A stretch of DNA of 64,000 nt from Microbotryum silenes-acaulis (lineage: Eukaryota > Basidiomycota > Microbotryomycetes > Microbotryales > Microbotryaceae), in NCBI GenBank assembly GCA_003665825.1, contig QPFY01000009.1, positions 1 to 64,000 on the forward strand. Reading direction: 5' to 3'. The translations under genes were made by a program, and so were the position numbers. The notes below the pieces were generated by a model. It did not search any database, was not told the origin of the DNA, and saw only the letters and a program-made list of their open reading frames with translations. Of this stretch, positions 11,617 through 24,099 are shown piece after piece. Within the stretch, counting starts at the first letter, position 1; every line of letters begins with the position of its first letter.

Positions 11617-11764
11617 TCTACTACGTCAGCAATGTAGTTATAGCCAAGAGTGATGAATAGGAATCTAACAGTAAGGGATCCGCGCGCCCCAAGTCCTCAG
11701 CCGATGCGCCCGGCTCGCTCCGCGCGCCTAAGTCCTGACCCGAGCGGAGAGTGGATTCCTCACA
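11617..11764 (-). repeat. Truncated A LTR (minus)
   Basis: This is an inverted A LTR with one 40-bp repeat, missing its terminal 14 bases at the left. Its right end (CTCACA) meets B sequence at AAAGCG. Intact B has ACACAAAAGCG here (55370-55380), so the join may rest on CACA microhomology. Confidence 0.85.
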
Positions 11765-14637
11765 AAAGCGAAGTCTTCGGCGTGTTCAAGACTTGGCTTG
11801 CCGAGGTCGAGCTCGAGACAGGTGCAATGCTGAAGGTCCTCCGAACCGACAACGGTGGCGAATATTGTTCGAGAGCGTTCACGGAGTTCTGCAAGGCACG
11901 CGGCACCCGTCGACAATACTCTATCCCACGAACGCCTCAACAGAACGGTCGTGCGGAGCGGGTCAATCGGTCCATCGTCGAAGGTGTTCTTGCGCTTCTT
12001 GCGGACGCCCACCTACCCAAGACATTCTGGGAGGAGGCCGCAGCCTATTTCGTATACTGCAAGAACCTGTGTCAACACTCGGCCCTGGACAAGGCAACAC
12101 CGAACTCCGTCTGGCAGGGCGACCGCACCAAAGCCTCGGCGCTTCATCCGTTCGGCTGTGCGGCTTGGCTCACGGTCGCGCCTGAACTTCGCTCGAAACT
12201 TGACCCGAAAGCGGTTCGCGTTCTCTTCACCGGCTACGACCTGGCTTCTAAAGCCTTCCGTTTCTACGACACTACGACAAAGAAGATCATTCTGGGCAGA
12301 AATGCCACGTTCCTTGACACTGAATTCCCCGGGTTACATGGCGACTCCACCGAGCACGACGTCGACACGCACTTCGCCAGCGCTCCCATCGCCGACCTTC
12401 AAGACACTGTCAAGACATGGACCCCACTAGTAAGGTTGGCGCACATGGACGTCTCATCCCCCCTTGATGATTCTGCCATGAGCGCCGTTGACGTGGCCCC
12501 AGGGTACACTGGCGGAACCTTACTTAACTCCACAGATGCCGAATCGTCCTCGTCACCGTCGCCTGCGCCGTCCTCGTCACCGTCTCCTGCGCCGTCCTCG
12601 TCACCGTCGCCTGCGCCATCGCCTGCGCTCTCACCGGCGTTGGCGGCGTCATCGTCACCCTCGGCCTTACCAACCGACTCTGAAGACTCCACCGATCCTC
12701 TCGACCTCATTGGCTCACAGACCCAGGTTCGCCTCGACCTACTGGACATGCACCGCCCGGACTTCAGCACGTACCGCGAGGCCGCATCGGCTGAGGAGTC
12801 GCCCGACGAACTCGACCTCATTGGGCGCCACTCTCGCGATGAATCGCCGGACGAAATTGATTTCCTTACCCGACACCACCGCGCCTTCATCGCAACAGAC
12901 GACGACATCTCTGACACAGAGGCCATTCAGCCAGTTAAGTCTATCACTAGCGATCCACAGACCTGGCGCGAGGCGATGTCGAGCGACAAACGTGAGGTAT
13001 GGGCCAAGGCCGCCACCGACGAGTTCAATTCCATGCGTGATGACTTCAAGGTCTTCACCATCGACGACCGCTCTACGGTACCCGCGGGTGCGACCATCGT
13101 TACGTCCAAGTTCGTCTGGAAAACAAACCGGAACGCACTCGGCGAGATCACCGGCCACAAGGCACGGCTGGTGGCGCAAGGCAACCGCCAACGCGACGGC
13201 ATCGACTTTACCGAAACCTTCGCACCGGTCGCACACTTCTCCTCGATACGCTCACTCCTCGCGCTGGCGGCCACCAACGGCCTGCATGTGCACCAAGCAG
13301 ACATCGACAAAGCCTACCTTCACGGCGATCTCGATCACGACATCTGGATGACGGCACCGCGAGGCTTCGATCTTCCTGGCGACAAAGTGCTTCGCCTGCG
13401 ACGTTCCATCTACGGGCTCAAACAGGCTGGCCGCATCTGGAATCGACACATCGACGCTTCGCTTCGCGACCTCAGTTACACAGCGACGGGCACCGATCAC
13501 TGCGTGTACTCTCGGCTCGACGATCAGCAACGCCCACACTATATTGCGCTGTATGTCGACGACCTTCTGATGATCAGCCCGGACCTGGCCGAAATCGAAC
13601 GTGTCATCTCGGGCCTCGAACAACGCTACGGAGTCAAGCGCCTTGGCCCGGCAGAGTACATCCTCGGCATCCAGATTAGGCGGCTCGACGACGGTTCTAT
13701 TGCCCTGTCCCAGGAACGGTACATCATGGACGTGCTTGCTCGGTTCCACTTCAACACCACAACTCGCGGCACTACAGTCCCGATGACTCCTGGCCTTTCG
13801 CTCACCGCCATCCCGGGTCAAGGCACCGAACAGATCCGGTCATGGTATCTGCAGGCTATCGGCTCGCTCCTTTACATCTCGCTCGGCACCCGCCCCGACA
13901 TTGCCTTCGCCGTGTCCTACCTGGCCCGCTTCGCCAACAACCCCGGACGCCGTCATTGGATTGCGGTCAAGCACGTCCTGCGCTATCTCCGGGCCACGTA
14001 TCGCGACGAACTGGTATATGCTCGCGGCAAGACGCGCATCACGGGTGTGGTAGGCTACTCCGACGCGAACTGGGGGGCCTGCGTCGATACATCGGTCTCC
14101 ACCATGGGCTACGTCTTCTACATCGCCGGATCCGCCGTGTCCTGGTCGTCCAAGCGTCAATCTCGAGTTGCCGATTCCACCACCGACGCTGAATACCTCG
14201 CCCTCTCGCATGCTGGCAAGGAAGGGATATACCTCAGTCAGCTGCTCGAAGAGCTCCATGTCCACCCTGTTGCACCGGCTCACATATTTACTGACAACGA
14301 AGCCGCTGCAGCAGTCGCCCACGACCCTGTCCGCGTCTCTGGCACTCGACACATACGCTTGCGCGAACACTTTGTTCGGGACATGGTGAATCGAGGCGAC
14401 ATTTCTCTCTCGCATGTGGGAACCAGCGACATGGTGGCCGACATCTTCACCAAGGCTCTCGGCCCTAAGGTGTTCTCGACGCACTGCCACGCCCTCGGCC
14501 TTCGCACTCGACACCCGCGGCTTGGGTCTGCCTCGCATTCGCGTGGGGGGGTGTGTGAAGAGTCCACTCTCAGCTCGACAGGGGCGCCTCGGTCGTTGCG
14601 CGCGCCCGCTAGCCCGCCCCCTGCGGTGGGGACTTAG
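11765..14637 (+). pseudogene. Copia family B, element B1: INT core to RNase H, 5' truncated
   Basis: One open frame begins within integrase ([29 protein letters not shown]). It continues through the 106-bp island, a Ser/Pro repeat linker, RT ([24 protein letters not shown]) and RNase H ([21 protein letters not shown]), then a polypurine tract. It reads on into the LTR and stops at 14635-14637. Gag, protease and the integrase zinc finger are missing because the element is cut at 11765 by the A LTR. RT differs from family A mainly at synonymous sites. B3 (53638) supplies the missing 5' part of the family. Confidence 0.92.
12430..12535 (+). other. 106-bp intron-like island in B1
   Basis: GTAAGGTTGG to CTTACTTAACTCCACAG. 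It differs from the A copy at six or seven of 106 positions, although the bases on both sides are unrelated between A and B. Skipping it would open a long Arg/His-rich frame over the RT region. Confidence 0.5.
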
Positions 14638-14881
14638 ACGCGCGCGACTGCCTCAGCACGCCAGCAATTTCGCCCGCGGCTGAGTTAGGGACGTTCATTG
14701 CCACGCGGCTGGGCCTATCCCAGCGCGGGCCTCCTTTCTGTTTCTTAGCTTCCTTCTCATCACTTCTGTTCGACTTGCAACCTCTCCTGACAGTAGTGGT
14801 GATCGTCTCATAGGTACGCTGAAATAAATCACTTCTGTTCGACTTGCAACCTCTCCTGACAGTAGTGGTGATCGTCTCATA
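14554..14881 (+). repeat. B1 3' LTR
   Basis: TGTGAAGAGTCC to GTCTCATA, right after the B polypurine tract. The last 69 bp (14814-14882) form an intron-like unit: GTACGC start, CTCCTGAC branch-like motif, CATAG end, mostly a repeat of the preceding LTR end. B LTRs at 16654 and 53296 lack it. The right flank GGCAG is A sequence. Confidence 0.9.
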
Positions 14882-16653
14882 GGCAGATGGGAGTCAGCAA
14901 GGAGGGCGAGGACGCCCTCGACAATGGAGAGATTGACACGTTCGGCACGACCGTTTTGCTGAGGTGTGTAGGGGATAGAGTATTGACGACGAATGCCCCT
15001 GGACTTGCAGAACTCCGTGAATGCGTTCGATCGGTACTCCCCGCCGTTGTCGGTGCGAAGAATCCTTAAACGCGCGTTCGTTTCTAACTCCACTTCGGCG
15101 AGCCAAGTCTGGAAGGTCGGGAAGACGTCGCTTTTGTGATCAATTGCGTATGCCCAAAGTTTGCGAGAGTGGTCGTCAAGAAATGTGACAAGGTAGCGCT
15201 TCCCGGTCAAGGACGGAGTGGGGAACGAAAGGACATCGCTGTGCACGAGGCCAAGTCTCTCGGGGGAATGCGACTCAGAGTCGGGAAAAGGAAGACGGTG
15301 GCCTTTGGAACCAAGGCAAGCATTGCAAACAAACTCCTCTACGTTTTTGTCACTGTACCCGGCCCCAAACCCGTCCAGCAAACCTGCGGCGATCATCTTC
15401 TGTATAGAGGATGGGGCAAGATGGCCGAGGCAGCGGTGAAGGGTAAGCAGGGGCACGGTCGACTCAGAACGCGAGAGAAAGGCAAGCTGCTGACACTTGG
15501 TGTGATCCGCGTCCAAAAGGTAGAGACCGTCGTTAACTCTGGTACCGTGAGCAATGGCCTGGCCGTCCTTGGCGATGTCAATGCCGTCGCTGGTGAAGGC
15601 GAGTCGAACGCGGTCGGTGTCGCAGAGGCGAGAGACGGAGAGGAGGTTGACGTGGAGGCCCGGCGTGTGCAGAACGCCACGCAGCGTGATCGGATGTCCG
15701 GTCTTGGCAACGAACGCGACGTCCCCCATACCAATGGCCGTGATACCGCCGGCGATGCCGCCGATCTTGGTGTGCGCCGTCTGGCGATAAGCCGTGAATA
15801 GAGAGCGATCGGCGACCATGTGTGCCGTGGCGCGCTAGTCGACTACGAAGGCGTCCGTTGGGAGTTGCCGGCGAGCGAACAGGCAGGAGGCGAAATAGCC
15901 GACGTTAGGCTGTTGAGCGGCGGGGCAAGGGGAGTCGGTGGCGAGCATGGCCGAGTGTGATGACGAGAGTCCCGCCGAGCGAAGCTGGATGCGAATGCGG
16001 TCCGTCAGCGTCGTGAGTTCCGGGAGGTCGCGTTGGTTGCGCTGCTCGTCCGTGAACGTGAGTCGGAAGCTGTCGAGGCAAGATGGGACCATGGCGAGCA
16101 CGTCGTTGAGCGAGGTTTTGGCGTCGCGGATTTCCTTCGCGATCAACATGTATTCACGGAGCCAGGTGTCGTACGCCTCGACGGAGGCAGGCATCTTCCT
16201 GAAATCCCAAAGGCGGGCGAACAACTCGAGGGTGCGAGTGGCGTCGTCCGGTGCGAAACGAGCCTTGAGTGCGGCAAAGATGCGTGGTGCCGACAGGTCG
16301 TCGCTGGGGATTGTGTCGAGGGTGGCTGAGACGTCGGCGGAGTCGATCGAGCCAACGATGATTTCCCGCGCGGCGTCGTCACGGGCGGCAAGCTGGTCGG
16401 CCGTCCATGTCGGGGGGATGACACCGTCAAGAACGTAACCACGGACTTGATTTGGGAGCGCGAGACGGAGTTGACGTAACCAGTTCGTAAACGACTTAGG
16501 CCCGTCAAGACGAGCGTGCTTGGGGAACACGACTTTTGATGCGGTGGCGGTGTTTGCTTGCGTGGCAGTGACGGGCGGGGTGGCGGCGGCGGCGGCGGCA
16601 GGGGGCTGTGAGGCCTGTAGAGCGGCAAGCTGTGCCTGTAGCGTGGCGATTTG
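14882..16653 (-). pseudogene. Defective A element A5, part 1 (gag to INT)
   Basis: Read on the minus strand this is A Gag, protease and integrase up to the catalytic region, where the B1 LTR cuts it. It has two lesions of its own. The whole double CCHC region of Gag is deleted (DSPCPAAQQP joins directly). The protease active site DSGA reads D-stop-RA (TAG at about 15836). It could encode neither a nucleic-acid-binding Gag nor a protease. The left cut coincides with GGCAG of the A sequence; the right cut joins an inverted B LTR. Confidence 0.88.
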
Positions 16654-16966
16654 TATGAGATGATCACCACTACTGTCAGGAGAGGTTGAGAGTCGAACAG
16701 AAGTGATGAGAAGGAAACTAAGAAACAGAAAGGGGGCCCGCGCTGGGATAGGCCCAGACGCGGGTGAAATCGCTGGCGCGCTAAGACAGTCGCGCGTGTC
16801 CAAGTCGCCACCGCAGGGGGGCGGGCTAGTGGTCGCGCGCCTGAATCCGCCGGCGCCGGCGCGCTGAGGCAGTCGCGCGCGTCTAAGTCCCCTCCGCAGG
16901 GGGCGGGCTAGCGGGCGCGCGCAACGACCGAGGCGCCCCTGTCGAGCTGAGAGTGGACTCTTCACA
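16654..16966 (-). repeat. B LTR (minus) between A5 and an A RNase H piece
   Basis: Inverted TATGAG...CTTCACA. It has two imperfect GC-rich repeats of 83 bp, of which unit 2 keeps one. The flanks belong to different A regions (gag left, RNase H right), so this is a recombination product. The RNase H join (CCGCG next to the B LTR start) is the same join as at 53295/53296, in the opposite orientation. Confidence 0.85.
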
Positions 16967-17503
16967 CGCGGTCCAGCCAAAGTTACGGGTGTGGTTGGTT
17001 ATTCCGATGCGAACTGGGGTGCCTGCGTCGACACGTCCATCTCCACAATGGGTTTCGTCTTTTACTTGGCTGGCTCCGCCGTCTCTTGGTCATCGAAGCG
17101 TCAGACTCGGGTGGCGGATTCCACCACTGATGCCGAATACCTCGCCTTGTCGCACGCTGGTAAGGAGGCGATTTACCTTACGCAACTCCTCTCCGAGCTC
17201 CACGTTCGCCCGATCGATGCAGCTCACATCTTCACTGACAACGAGGCCGCGGCCGCCGTCGCTCACGACCCCGTTCGCACCTCCGGCACTCGACACATAC
17301 GCCTCCGCGAGCATTTTGTCCGCGACATGGTCAACCGAGGCGATATCTCCCTCTCACACGTTGGCACAGCGAACATGGTTGCGGACCTATTCACCAAAGC
17401 GCTGGGTCCCAAGATTTTTGGTATACATTGCTATGCTCTAGGCCTCCGGACGCGGCACCCACGGCTCAAGTCTACCTCGCGTTCGCGTGGGGGGGGGGTG
17501 TGA
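16967..17503 (+). pseudogene. A-family RNase H C-terminal fragment (plus)
   Basis: From CGCGGTCCAGCC the A frame runs through [28 protein letters not shown] and the C-terminal helix, then ten G. It stops at a TGA lying within the first five LTR bases. The rest of the element is missing. Confidence 0.9.
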
Positions 17504-17814
17504 GGAATCCACTCTCCGCTCGGGTCAGGACTTAGGCGCGCGGATCGAGCCGGGCGCATCGGCCCAGGACTTAGGCGCACGGAGCGAGCCCGGGACTTAG
17601 GCGCGCGGAGCGAGCCGGGCGCATCGGCTCAGCCCCGAGGCTCCCTGGCTGAGGACTTGGGGCGCGCGGCTCCCTTACTGTTAGCTTCCTATTCATCACT
17701 CTTGGCTATCACTACATCGCTGACGTAGTAGAGTTGATTGAATAGGTATGTTGAAATGATATTCATCACTCTTGGCTATCACTACATCGCTGACGTAGTA
17801 GAGTTGATCGAATA
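17499..17814 (+). repeat. A LTR (plus) with intron-like unit
   Basis: TGTGAGG to GAATA. The 70-bp GTATGT...AG unit is at 17746-17815. The otherwise equivalent LTR in unit 2 (29751-29996) lacks precisely these 70 bp. Confidence 0.9.
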
Positions 17815-18964
17815 GTAGATTGAGCGCCGCAGGCGGAGAACCTTATTGCTCGGGAAGTCGAAACCTCGTGGCGTCGTCATCCAGATATCGTGATCGAGCT
17901 CGCCGTGGAGGTAAGCCTTGTCAATGTCGGCCTGATGAACGTGGTAACCATTGGCAGCGGCGAGGGCAAGGAGGCAGTGAATGGAGGAGAACCGGGCGAC
18001 GGGTGCGAAAGTCTCCGAGAAATCGATGCCGTCGCGCTGGCGGTTACCTTGCGCTACAAGGCGTGCCTTCCGCCCTGTGACATCACCGCGTGCATCGCGC
18101 TTGGTCTTCCAGACGAATTTGGAGGTGACGATAGTGGCGCCCGGTGGTACCGATGAGCGAGGTTCGATGGTGAACACCTTGAAGTCGTCGCGCATGGCGG
18201 TGAACTCGGCGGCGGCAGCCTGAGCCTAGATGTCGTGCTCGTCGCTGGACATGGCTTCACGCCAGGTCTGAGGGTCGCTAGTGATCGACTTGACGGGCTC
18301 GATGGCGTCGAGGGTGGGGTCGTCGTCGTCTGTGGCAATGAAGGCGCGGTGGTGGCGAGAGAGGAAATCGATCTCATCAGGGGAGTCGTCATCGGAGGGC
18401 TGTTCAGCGGGGGCAATGGCGGGTGCGGGCGTCACCAGGGTGTCGTCGTCGGATCGATGTACGTTCATCAGGTTGAGGCAAACCGCGGTGTTGGAGTTGA
18501 GGAGGTCAAGTGGGTCGTCCGAGTCATCGAGGGACGGTCCTCCGGCCGAGGACGTGGCGGGCGACGAAAACGGGGCAAGCGACGGGGACGGCGAGGGCCT
18601 GGTATCTGTAGAATTAAGTAAGGATCCGCCAGTGTACCCTGGGGCCACGTCAACGGCGCTCATGGCAGAATCATCAAGAGAGGATGAGACGTCCATGTGT
18701 GCCGACCTTACTAGTGGGGTCCTCGTCTTGACGGCGGGGGCGGGCGTGTCGGCGGGAATGACGAACTGGTGTTCGGTGTTGTCCGCATCGACGGGCGTGT
18801 TGATTGGTAGGCCGGGGAAGTCGTCGTCGAGGAAGGTGGCATTTCGGCCAATCACAACCTTGTTGGTGGAATGGTCGAAGAAACGGAAAGCCTTGGAGGC
18901 GAGGTCGTAACCGGTGAAGATCACGCGCGTGGCCTTGGGGTCGAGCTTGCTGCGAAGGTCCGGC
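17815..18964 (-). pseudogene. Defective A element A5, part 2 (INT end to RT)
   Basis: Minus-strand A sequence from the integrase C-terminal region through the 106-bp island (18606-18711) and linker into RT. A TGG to TAG change (SSDEHDI-stop-AQAA, about 18225) interrupts it. The same stop is in unit 2 and in A6, so it predates their divergence. The left end joins a plus-strand A LTR; the right end is cut by A4 at 18965. Confidence 0.88.
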
Positions 18965-19293
18965 TATTCGATCAACTCTACTACGTCAGCGATGTAGTTA
19001 TAGCCAAGAGTGATGAATCTCATTTCAACATACCTATTCGATCAACTCTACTACGTCAGCGATGTAGTTATAGCCAAGAGTGATGAATAGGAATCTAACA
19101 GTAAGGGAGCCGCGCGCCCCAAGTCCTCAGCCAGCGAGCCTCGGGGCTGAGCCAATGTGCCAGGCTCGCTGCGCGCGCCTAAGTCCTGGGCCGATGCGCC
19201 CGGCTCGCTCCGCGCGCCTAAGTCCTGGGCCGATGCGCCCGGCTCGCTCCGCGCGCCTAAGTCCTGACCCGAGCGGAGAGTGGATTCCTCACA
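18965..19293 (-). repeat. A4 3' LTR
   Basis: Inverted TATTCG...CTCACA with three 40-bp repeats and the GTATGT-type terminal unit. Confidence 0.92.
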
Positions 19294-22200
19294 CCCCCCC
19301 CCACGCGAACGCGAGGTAGACTTGAGCCGTGGGTGCCGCGTCCGGAGGCCTAGAGCATAGCAATGTATACCAAAAATCTTGGGACCCAGCGCTTTGGTGA
19401 ATAGGTCCGCAACCATGTCCGCTGTGCCAACGTGTGAGAGGGAGATATCGCCTCGGTTGACCATGTCGCGGACAAAATGCTCGCGGAGGCGTATGTGTCG
19501 AGTGCCGGAGGTGCGAACGGGGTCGTGAGCGACGGCGGCCGCGGCCTCGTTGTCGGTGAAGATGTGAGCTGCATCGATCGGGCGAACGTGGAGCTCGGAG
19601 AGGAGTTGCGTAAGGTAAATCGCTTCCTTACCAGCGTGCGACAAGGCGAGGTATTCGGCATCAGTGGTGGAATCCGCCACCCGAGTCTGACGCTTCGATG
19701 ACCAAGAGACGGCGGAGCCGGCCAAGTAAAAGACGAAGCCCATTGTGGAGATGGACGTGTCGACGCAGGCACCCCAGTTCGCATCGGAATACCCAACCAC
19801 ACCCGTAACTTTGGCTGGACCGCGGGCGTAGAGTAGCTCATCGCGGTACGTGGCGCGAAGGTAGCGAAGGACGTGTTTGACGGCAATCCAATGACGGCGG
19901 CCAGGGTTGTTGGCGAACCGGGACAAGTACGAGACGGCGAAGGCAATGTCGGGTCGAGTGCCAAGGGAAATGTACAGGAGGGAGCCAATGGCTTGTAGGT
20001 ACCACGATCGAATGCGCTCCGTTCCTTGACCCGGAACTGCCGTGAGCGAGAGGCCGGGCGTCATTGGCACCGTAGCGCCGCGTGTCGTGGTGTCGAAGTG
20101 AAACCGGGCGAGCACGTCCATGATGTAGCGTTCCTGGGATAGGGCAATGGAGCCGTCGTCCAGGCGGCGGATTTGGATGCCGAGGATGTATTCCGCGGGG
20201 CCGAGTCGTTTGACGCCGTATCGTTGTTCGAGGCCGGAGATGACGCGTTCGATCTCGTCGAGGGCGGGGCTGACAATGAGGAGATCGTCGACATACAAGG
20301 CGATATAATGGGGCCGTTGCTGATCATCAATGTGAGAGTAAATGCAGTGATCAGTGCCCGTTGCCTTGTACCCGAGACTCCTGAGTGATGTGTCAATGTG
20401 GCGATTCCAGATGCGACCGGCCTGCTTGAGACCGTAGATTGAGCGCCGCAGGCGGAGAATCTTATCACTTGGGAAGTCGAAACCTCGTGGCGTCGTCATC
20501 CAGATATCGTGATCGAGCTCGCCGTGGAGGTAAGCCTTGTCGATGTCGGCCTGATGAACGTGGTAACCATTGGCAGCGGCGAGGGCAAGGAGGCAGCGAA
20601 TGGAGGAGAACCGGGCGACGGGTGCGAAAGTCTCCGAGAAGTCGATGCCGTCGCGTTGTCGGTTACCTTGCGCTACGAGACGTGCCTTGTGCCCCGTGAC
20701 TTCGCCGCGTGCGTCGCGTTTGGTCTTCCAGACGAACTTGGAGGTGACGATAGTGGCGCCCGGTGGTACGGAGGATCGAGGCTCGATGGTGAACACCTTG
20801 AAGTCGTCGCGCATGGCGGTGAACTCGGCGGCGGCAGCCTGAGCCCAGATGTCGTGCTCGTCGCTGGACATTGCTTCGCGCCAGGTCTGAGGATCGCTAG
20901 TAATCGACTTGACGGGCTCGATGGCGTCGAGGGTGGGGTCGTCGTCGTCTGTGGCGATGAAGGCGCGGTGGTGGCGAGAGAGGAAATCGATCTCATCAGG
21001 GGAGTCGTCATCGGAGGGCTGTTCAGCGGGGGCAATGGCGGGTGCGGGCGTCACCAGGGTGTCGTCGTCGGATCGATGTACGTCCATCAGGTTGAGGCGA
21101 ACCGCGGTGTTGGAGTTGAGGAGGTCAAGCGGGTCGTCCGAGTCATCGAGGGACGGTCCTCCGGCCGAGGACGTGGCGGGCGACGAAAGCGGGACAAGCG
21201 ACGGGGACGGCGAGGGGCTGATATCTGTAGAATTAAGTAAGGATCCGCCAGTGTACCCTGGGGCCACGTCAACGGCGCTCATGGCAGAATCATCAAGAGA
21301 GGATGAGACGTCCATGTGCGCCGACCTTACTAGTGGGGTCCTCGTCTTGACGGCGGGGGCGGGCGTGTCGGCGGGAATGACGAACTGGCGTTCGGTGTTG
21401 TCCACATCGACGGGCGTGTTGATTGGGAGGCCGGGGAAGTCGTCGTCGAGGAAGGTGGCATTTCGGCCAATCACAACCTTGTTGGTATAATGGTCGAAGA
21501 AACGGAAAGCCTTGGAGGCGAGGTCGTAACCGGTGAAGATCACGCGCGCGGCCTTGGGGTCGAGCTTGCTGCGAAGGTCCGGCGCGACCGTGAGCCAGGC
21601 CGCGCAGCCGAACGGGTGGAGGGCGGTGGTGGTGGTGCGTCGGCCGTTCCAAACGGATTCTGGAGTCTGTTTGGCCAAAGCTGAGTGTGAGCACCTGTTT
21701 TTGCAATAAACGAAGTACGCAGCCGCTTCATCCCAAAAGGTGGCCGGCAGATGGGAGTCAGCAAGGAGGGCGAGGATGCCCTCGACAATGGAGAGATTGA
21801 CACGTTCGGCACGACCGTTTTGCTGAGGTGTGTAGGGGATAGAGTATTGACGACGAATGCCCCTGGACTTGCAGAAATCCGTGAATGCGTTCGATCGGTA
21901 CTCCCCGCCGTTGTCGGTGCGAAGAATCCTTAAACGCGCGTTCGTTTCTAACTCCACTTCGGCGAGCCAAGTCTGGAAGGTCGGGAAGACGTCGCTTTTG
22001 TGATCAATCGCGTATGCCCAGAGTTTGCGAGAGTGGTCGTCAAGAAATGTGACAAGGTAGCGCTTCCCGGTCAATGACGGAGTGGGGAACGAAAGGACAT
22101 CGCTGTGCACGAGGCCAAGTCTTTTGGGGGAATGCGACTCAGAGTCGGGAAAAGGAAGACGGTGGCCTTTGGAACCAAGGCAAGCATTGCAAACAAACTC

Positions 22201-23775
22201 CTCTACGTCTTTGTCACTGTACCCGGCCCCAAACCCGTCCAGCAAACCTGCGGCGATCATCTTCTGTATAGAGGATGGGGCAAGATGGCCGAGGCAGCGG
22301 TGAAGGGTAAGCAGGGGCACGGTCGACTCAGAACGCGAGAGAAAGGCAAGCTGCTGACACTTGGTGTGATCCGCGTCCAAAAGGTAGAGACCGTCGTTAA
22401 CTCTGGTACCGTGAGCAATGGCCTGGCCGTCCTTGGCGATGTCAATGCCGTCGCTGGTGAAGGCGAGTCGAACGCGGTCGGTGTCGCAGAGGCGAGAGAC
22501 GGAGAGGAGGTTGACGTGGAGGCCCGGCGTGTGCAGAACGCCACGCAGCGTGATCGGATGTCCGGTCTTGGCAACGAACGCGACGTCCCCCATACCAATG
22601 GCCGTGATACCGCCGGCGATGCCGCCGATCTTGGTGTGCGCCGTCTGGCGATAAGCCGTGAATAGAGAGCGATCGGCGACCATGTGTGCCGTGGCGCCCG
22701 AGTCGACTACAAAGGTGTCAGTCGGGAGTTGCCGGCGAGCGAACAGGCAGGAGGCGAAATAGCCGACGTTAGGCTGTTGAGCGGCGGGGAGAGACATGTC
22801 GTCCTGGTTGTCGTCGCCGGTGTGTTTCTGTTCGCCCCGGTGCTTGCAGTCGAGGGCCCAGTGACCTTTCTTGTGGCAGCGGCGGCAGGGGCCGGCGGGC
22901 GGGTGTGTCGCCCGTGAGGTGCAGTCGCGCAGACGGTGGCCGGGGGCGCGGCAGGCGGGACAAGGGGAGGCGGTGGCGAGCATGGCCGAGTGCGATGACG
23001 AGAGTCCCGCCGAGCGAAGCTGGATGCGAATGCGGTCCGTCAGCGTCGTGAGTTCCGGGAGGTCGCGTTGGTTGCGCTGCTCGTCCGTGAATGTGAGGCG
23101 GAAGCTGTCGAGGCAAGGTGGGACCATGGCGAGCACGTGAGTGGCGAGCACGTCGTTGAGCGAGGTTTTGGCGTCGCGGATTTCCTGCGCGATCGACATG
23201 TATTCACGGAGCCAGGTGTCGTACGCCTCGACGGAGGCAGGCATCTTCCTGAAATCCCAAAGGCGGGCGAACAACTCGAGGGTGCGAGTGGCGTCGTCCG
23301 GTGCGAAACGAGCCTTGAGTGCGGCGAAGATGCGTGGTGCCGACAGGTCGTCGCTGGGGATGGTGTCGAGGGTGGCTGAGACATCGGCTGAGTCGATCGA
23401 GCCAACGATGATTTCCCGCGCGGCGTCGTCACGAGCGGCAAGCTGGTCGGCCGTCCACGTTGGGGGAATGACACCGTCAAGAACGTAACCACGGGCTTGA
23501 TTTGGAAGCGCGAGACGGAGTTGACGTAACCAGTTTGTAAACGACTTAGGGCCGTCAAGGCGAGCGTGCTTGGGGAACACGACTTTTGATGCGGTGGCGG
23601 TGTTTGCCTGCGTGGCAGTGACGGGCGGGGTGGCGGCGGCGGCGGCGGCGGCAGGGGGCTGTGAGGCCTGTAGAGCGGCAAGCTGTGCCTGTAGCGTGGC
23701 GATTTGCACGCTGATCGAAGGGTCAGGGGAGCTGATGTCCCTGGGGGGCGAAGGCGGGGCGGGGGAGCTGTCCAT
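19051..23775 (-). CDS. A4 Gag-Pol polyprotein (copia), intact
   Basis: The family ATG ([15 protein letters not shown]) is at 23775 and one frame of 1574 codons follows. About 1494 are element-internal and about 80 lie in the 3' LTR, because nine G keep the frame open past the polypurine tract. All motifs are present: two CCHC knuckles, [15 protein letters not shown] ([24 protein letters not shown]), [21 protein letters not shown]. An upstream in-frame TTG could extend it by 20 codons, but the ATG matches A2 and A6. No frameshift or stop is seen. This is one of two candidates here for an active autonomous element. Confidence 0.94.
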   Translation of the reverse strand: MDSSPAPPSPPRDISSPDPSISVQIATLQAQLAALQASQPPAAAAAAATPPVTATQANTATASKVVFPKHARLDGPKSFTNWLRQLRLALPNQARGYVLDGVIPPTWTADQLAARDDAAREIIVGSIDSADVSATLDTIPSDDLSAPRIFAALKARFAPDDATRTLELFARLWDFRKMPASVEAYDTWLREYMSIAQEIRDAKTSLNDVLATHVLAMVPPCLDSFRLTFTDEQRNQRDLPELTTLTDRIRIQLRSAGLSSSHSAMLATASPCPACRAPGHRLRDCTSRATHPPAGPCRRCHKKGHWALDCKHRGEQKHTGDDNQDDMSLPAAQQPNVGYFASCLFARRQLPTDTFVVDSGATAHMVADRSLFTAYRQTAHTKIGGIAGGITAIGMGDVAFVAKTGHPITLRGVLHTPGLHVNLLSVSRLCDTDRVRLAFTSDGIDIAKDGQAIAHGTRVNDGLYLLDADHTKCQQLAFLSRSESTVPLLTLHRCLGHLAPSSIQKMIAAGLLDGFGAGYSDKDVEEFVCNACLGSKGHRLPFPDSESHSPKRLGLVHSDVLSFPTPSLTGKRYLVTFLDDHSRKLWAYAIDHKSDVFPTFQTWLAEVELETNARLRILRTDNGGEYRSNAFTDFCKSRGIRRQYSIPYTPQQNGRAERVNLSIVEGILALLADSHLPATFWDEAAAYFVYCKNRCSHSALAKQTPESVWNGRRTTTTALHPFGCAAWLTVAPDLRSKLDPKAARVIFTGYDLASKAFRFFDHYTNKVVIGRNATFLDDDFPGLPINTPVDVDNTERQFVIPADTPAPAVKTRTPLVRSAHMDVSSSLDDSAMSAVDVAPGYTGGSLLNSTDISPSPSPSLVPLSSPATSSAGGPSLDDSDDPLDLLNSNTAVRLNLMDVHRSDDDTLVTPAPAIAPAEQPSDDDSPDEIDFLSRHHRAFIATDDDDPTLDAIEPVKSITSDPQTWREAMSSDEHDIWAQAAAAEFTAMRDDFKVFTIEPRSSVPPGATIVTSKFVWKTKRDARGEVTGHKARLVAQGNRQRDGIDFSETFAPVARFSSIRCLLALAAANGYHVHQADIDKAYLHGELDHDIWMTTPRGFDFPSDKILRLRRSIYGLKQAGRIWNRHIDTSLRSLGYKATGTDHCIYSHIDDQQRPHYIALYVDDLLIVSPALDEIERVISGLEQRYGVKRLGPAEYILGIQIRRLDDGSIALSQERYIMDVLARFHFDTTTRGATVPMTPGLSLTAVPGQGTERIRSWYLQAIGSLLYISLGTRPDIAFAVSYLSRFANNPGRRHWIAVKHVLRYLRATYRDELLYARGPAKVTGVVGYSDANWGACVDTSISTMGFVFYLAGSAVSWSSKRQTRVADSTTDAEYLALSHAGKEAIYLTQLLSELHVRPIDAAHIFTDNEAAAAVAHDPVRTSGTRHIRLREHFVRDMVNRGDISLSHVGTADMVADLFTKALGPKIFGIHCYALGLRTRHPRLKSTSRSRGGGCEESTLRSGQDLGARSEPGASAQDLGARSEPGASAQDLGARSEPGTLAQPRGSLAEDLGRAAPLLLDSYSSLLAITTSLT
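21225..21330 (-). other. 106-bp intron-like island in A4
   Basis: Minus-strand GTAAGG...TTCTACAG, identical in layout to the other A copies. Confidence 0.5.
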
Positions 23776-23868
23776 GCTGCGATGGTGCGATGGGCTGGGC
23801 GGCTCGAGTGGCTGGGCTCGAGGGAAAAATTGCAAGCGGCGGGGCTGGTGGCTCGTGGGCTTATAACC

Positions 23869-24099
23869 TATTCGATCAACTCTACTACGTCAGCAATGTA
23901 GTTATAGCCAAGAGTGATCAATCGTCATTTCAACATACCTATTCGATCAACTCTACTACGTCAGCAATGTAGTTATAGCCAAGAGTGATGAATAGGAATC
24001 TAACAGTAAGGGATCCGCGCGCCCCAAGTCCTCAGCCGATGCGCCCGGCTCGCTCCGCGCGCCTAAGTCCTGACCCGAGCGGAGAGTGGATTCCTCACA
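23869..24099 (-). repeat. A4 5' LTR, also the left edge of duplication unit 2
   Basis: Inverted A LTR with one 40-bp repeat and the GTATGT-type unit, next to the primer site at 23857-23868. From 23952 it matches the truncated LTR at 11617, marking the crossover region of the tandem duplication. Confidence 0.9.

Larger units (their letters stand above)
11617..23951. repeat. Unit 1 of a ~12.3-kb tandem segmental duplication
   Basis: From 11617 the order A-LTR(-), B1, B LTR, A5 part 1, B LTR(-), A RNase H plus LTR, A5 part 2 is repeated from 23952 at an offset of 12,335. Unit 2 has an 83-bp deletion in a B LTR and lacks the 70-bp GTATGT unit. Element A4 is present at 18965 in unit 1, and the matching site in unit 2 (31146/31147) is empty and uninterrupted. 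Confidence 0.88.
18965..24099 (-). mobile_element. Complete, apparently intact copia element A4 (minus)
   Basis: 3' LTR 18965-19293, polypurine tract (19294-19302 on minus), intact Gag-Pol, primer site GGTTATAAGCCC (23857-23868), 5' LTR 23869-24099. The two flanks do not match (GTCCGGC left, AAAGCG right), so its right side has recombined even though the element is whole. The empty site in unit 2 (GGTCCGGC then GCGACC) gives the original left flank. Confidence 0.94.

Noticed and set aside
12488..13351. 287-codon Arg-rich ORF overlapping B1 RT
   Set aside because: It is the +1 frame of the RT coding region and is not annotated as a gene. It becomes relevant only if the 106-bp island is spliced.
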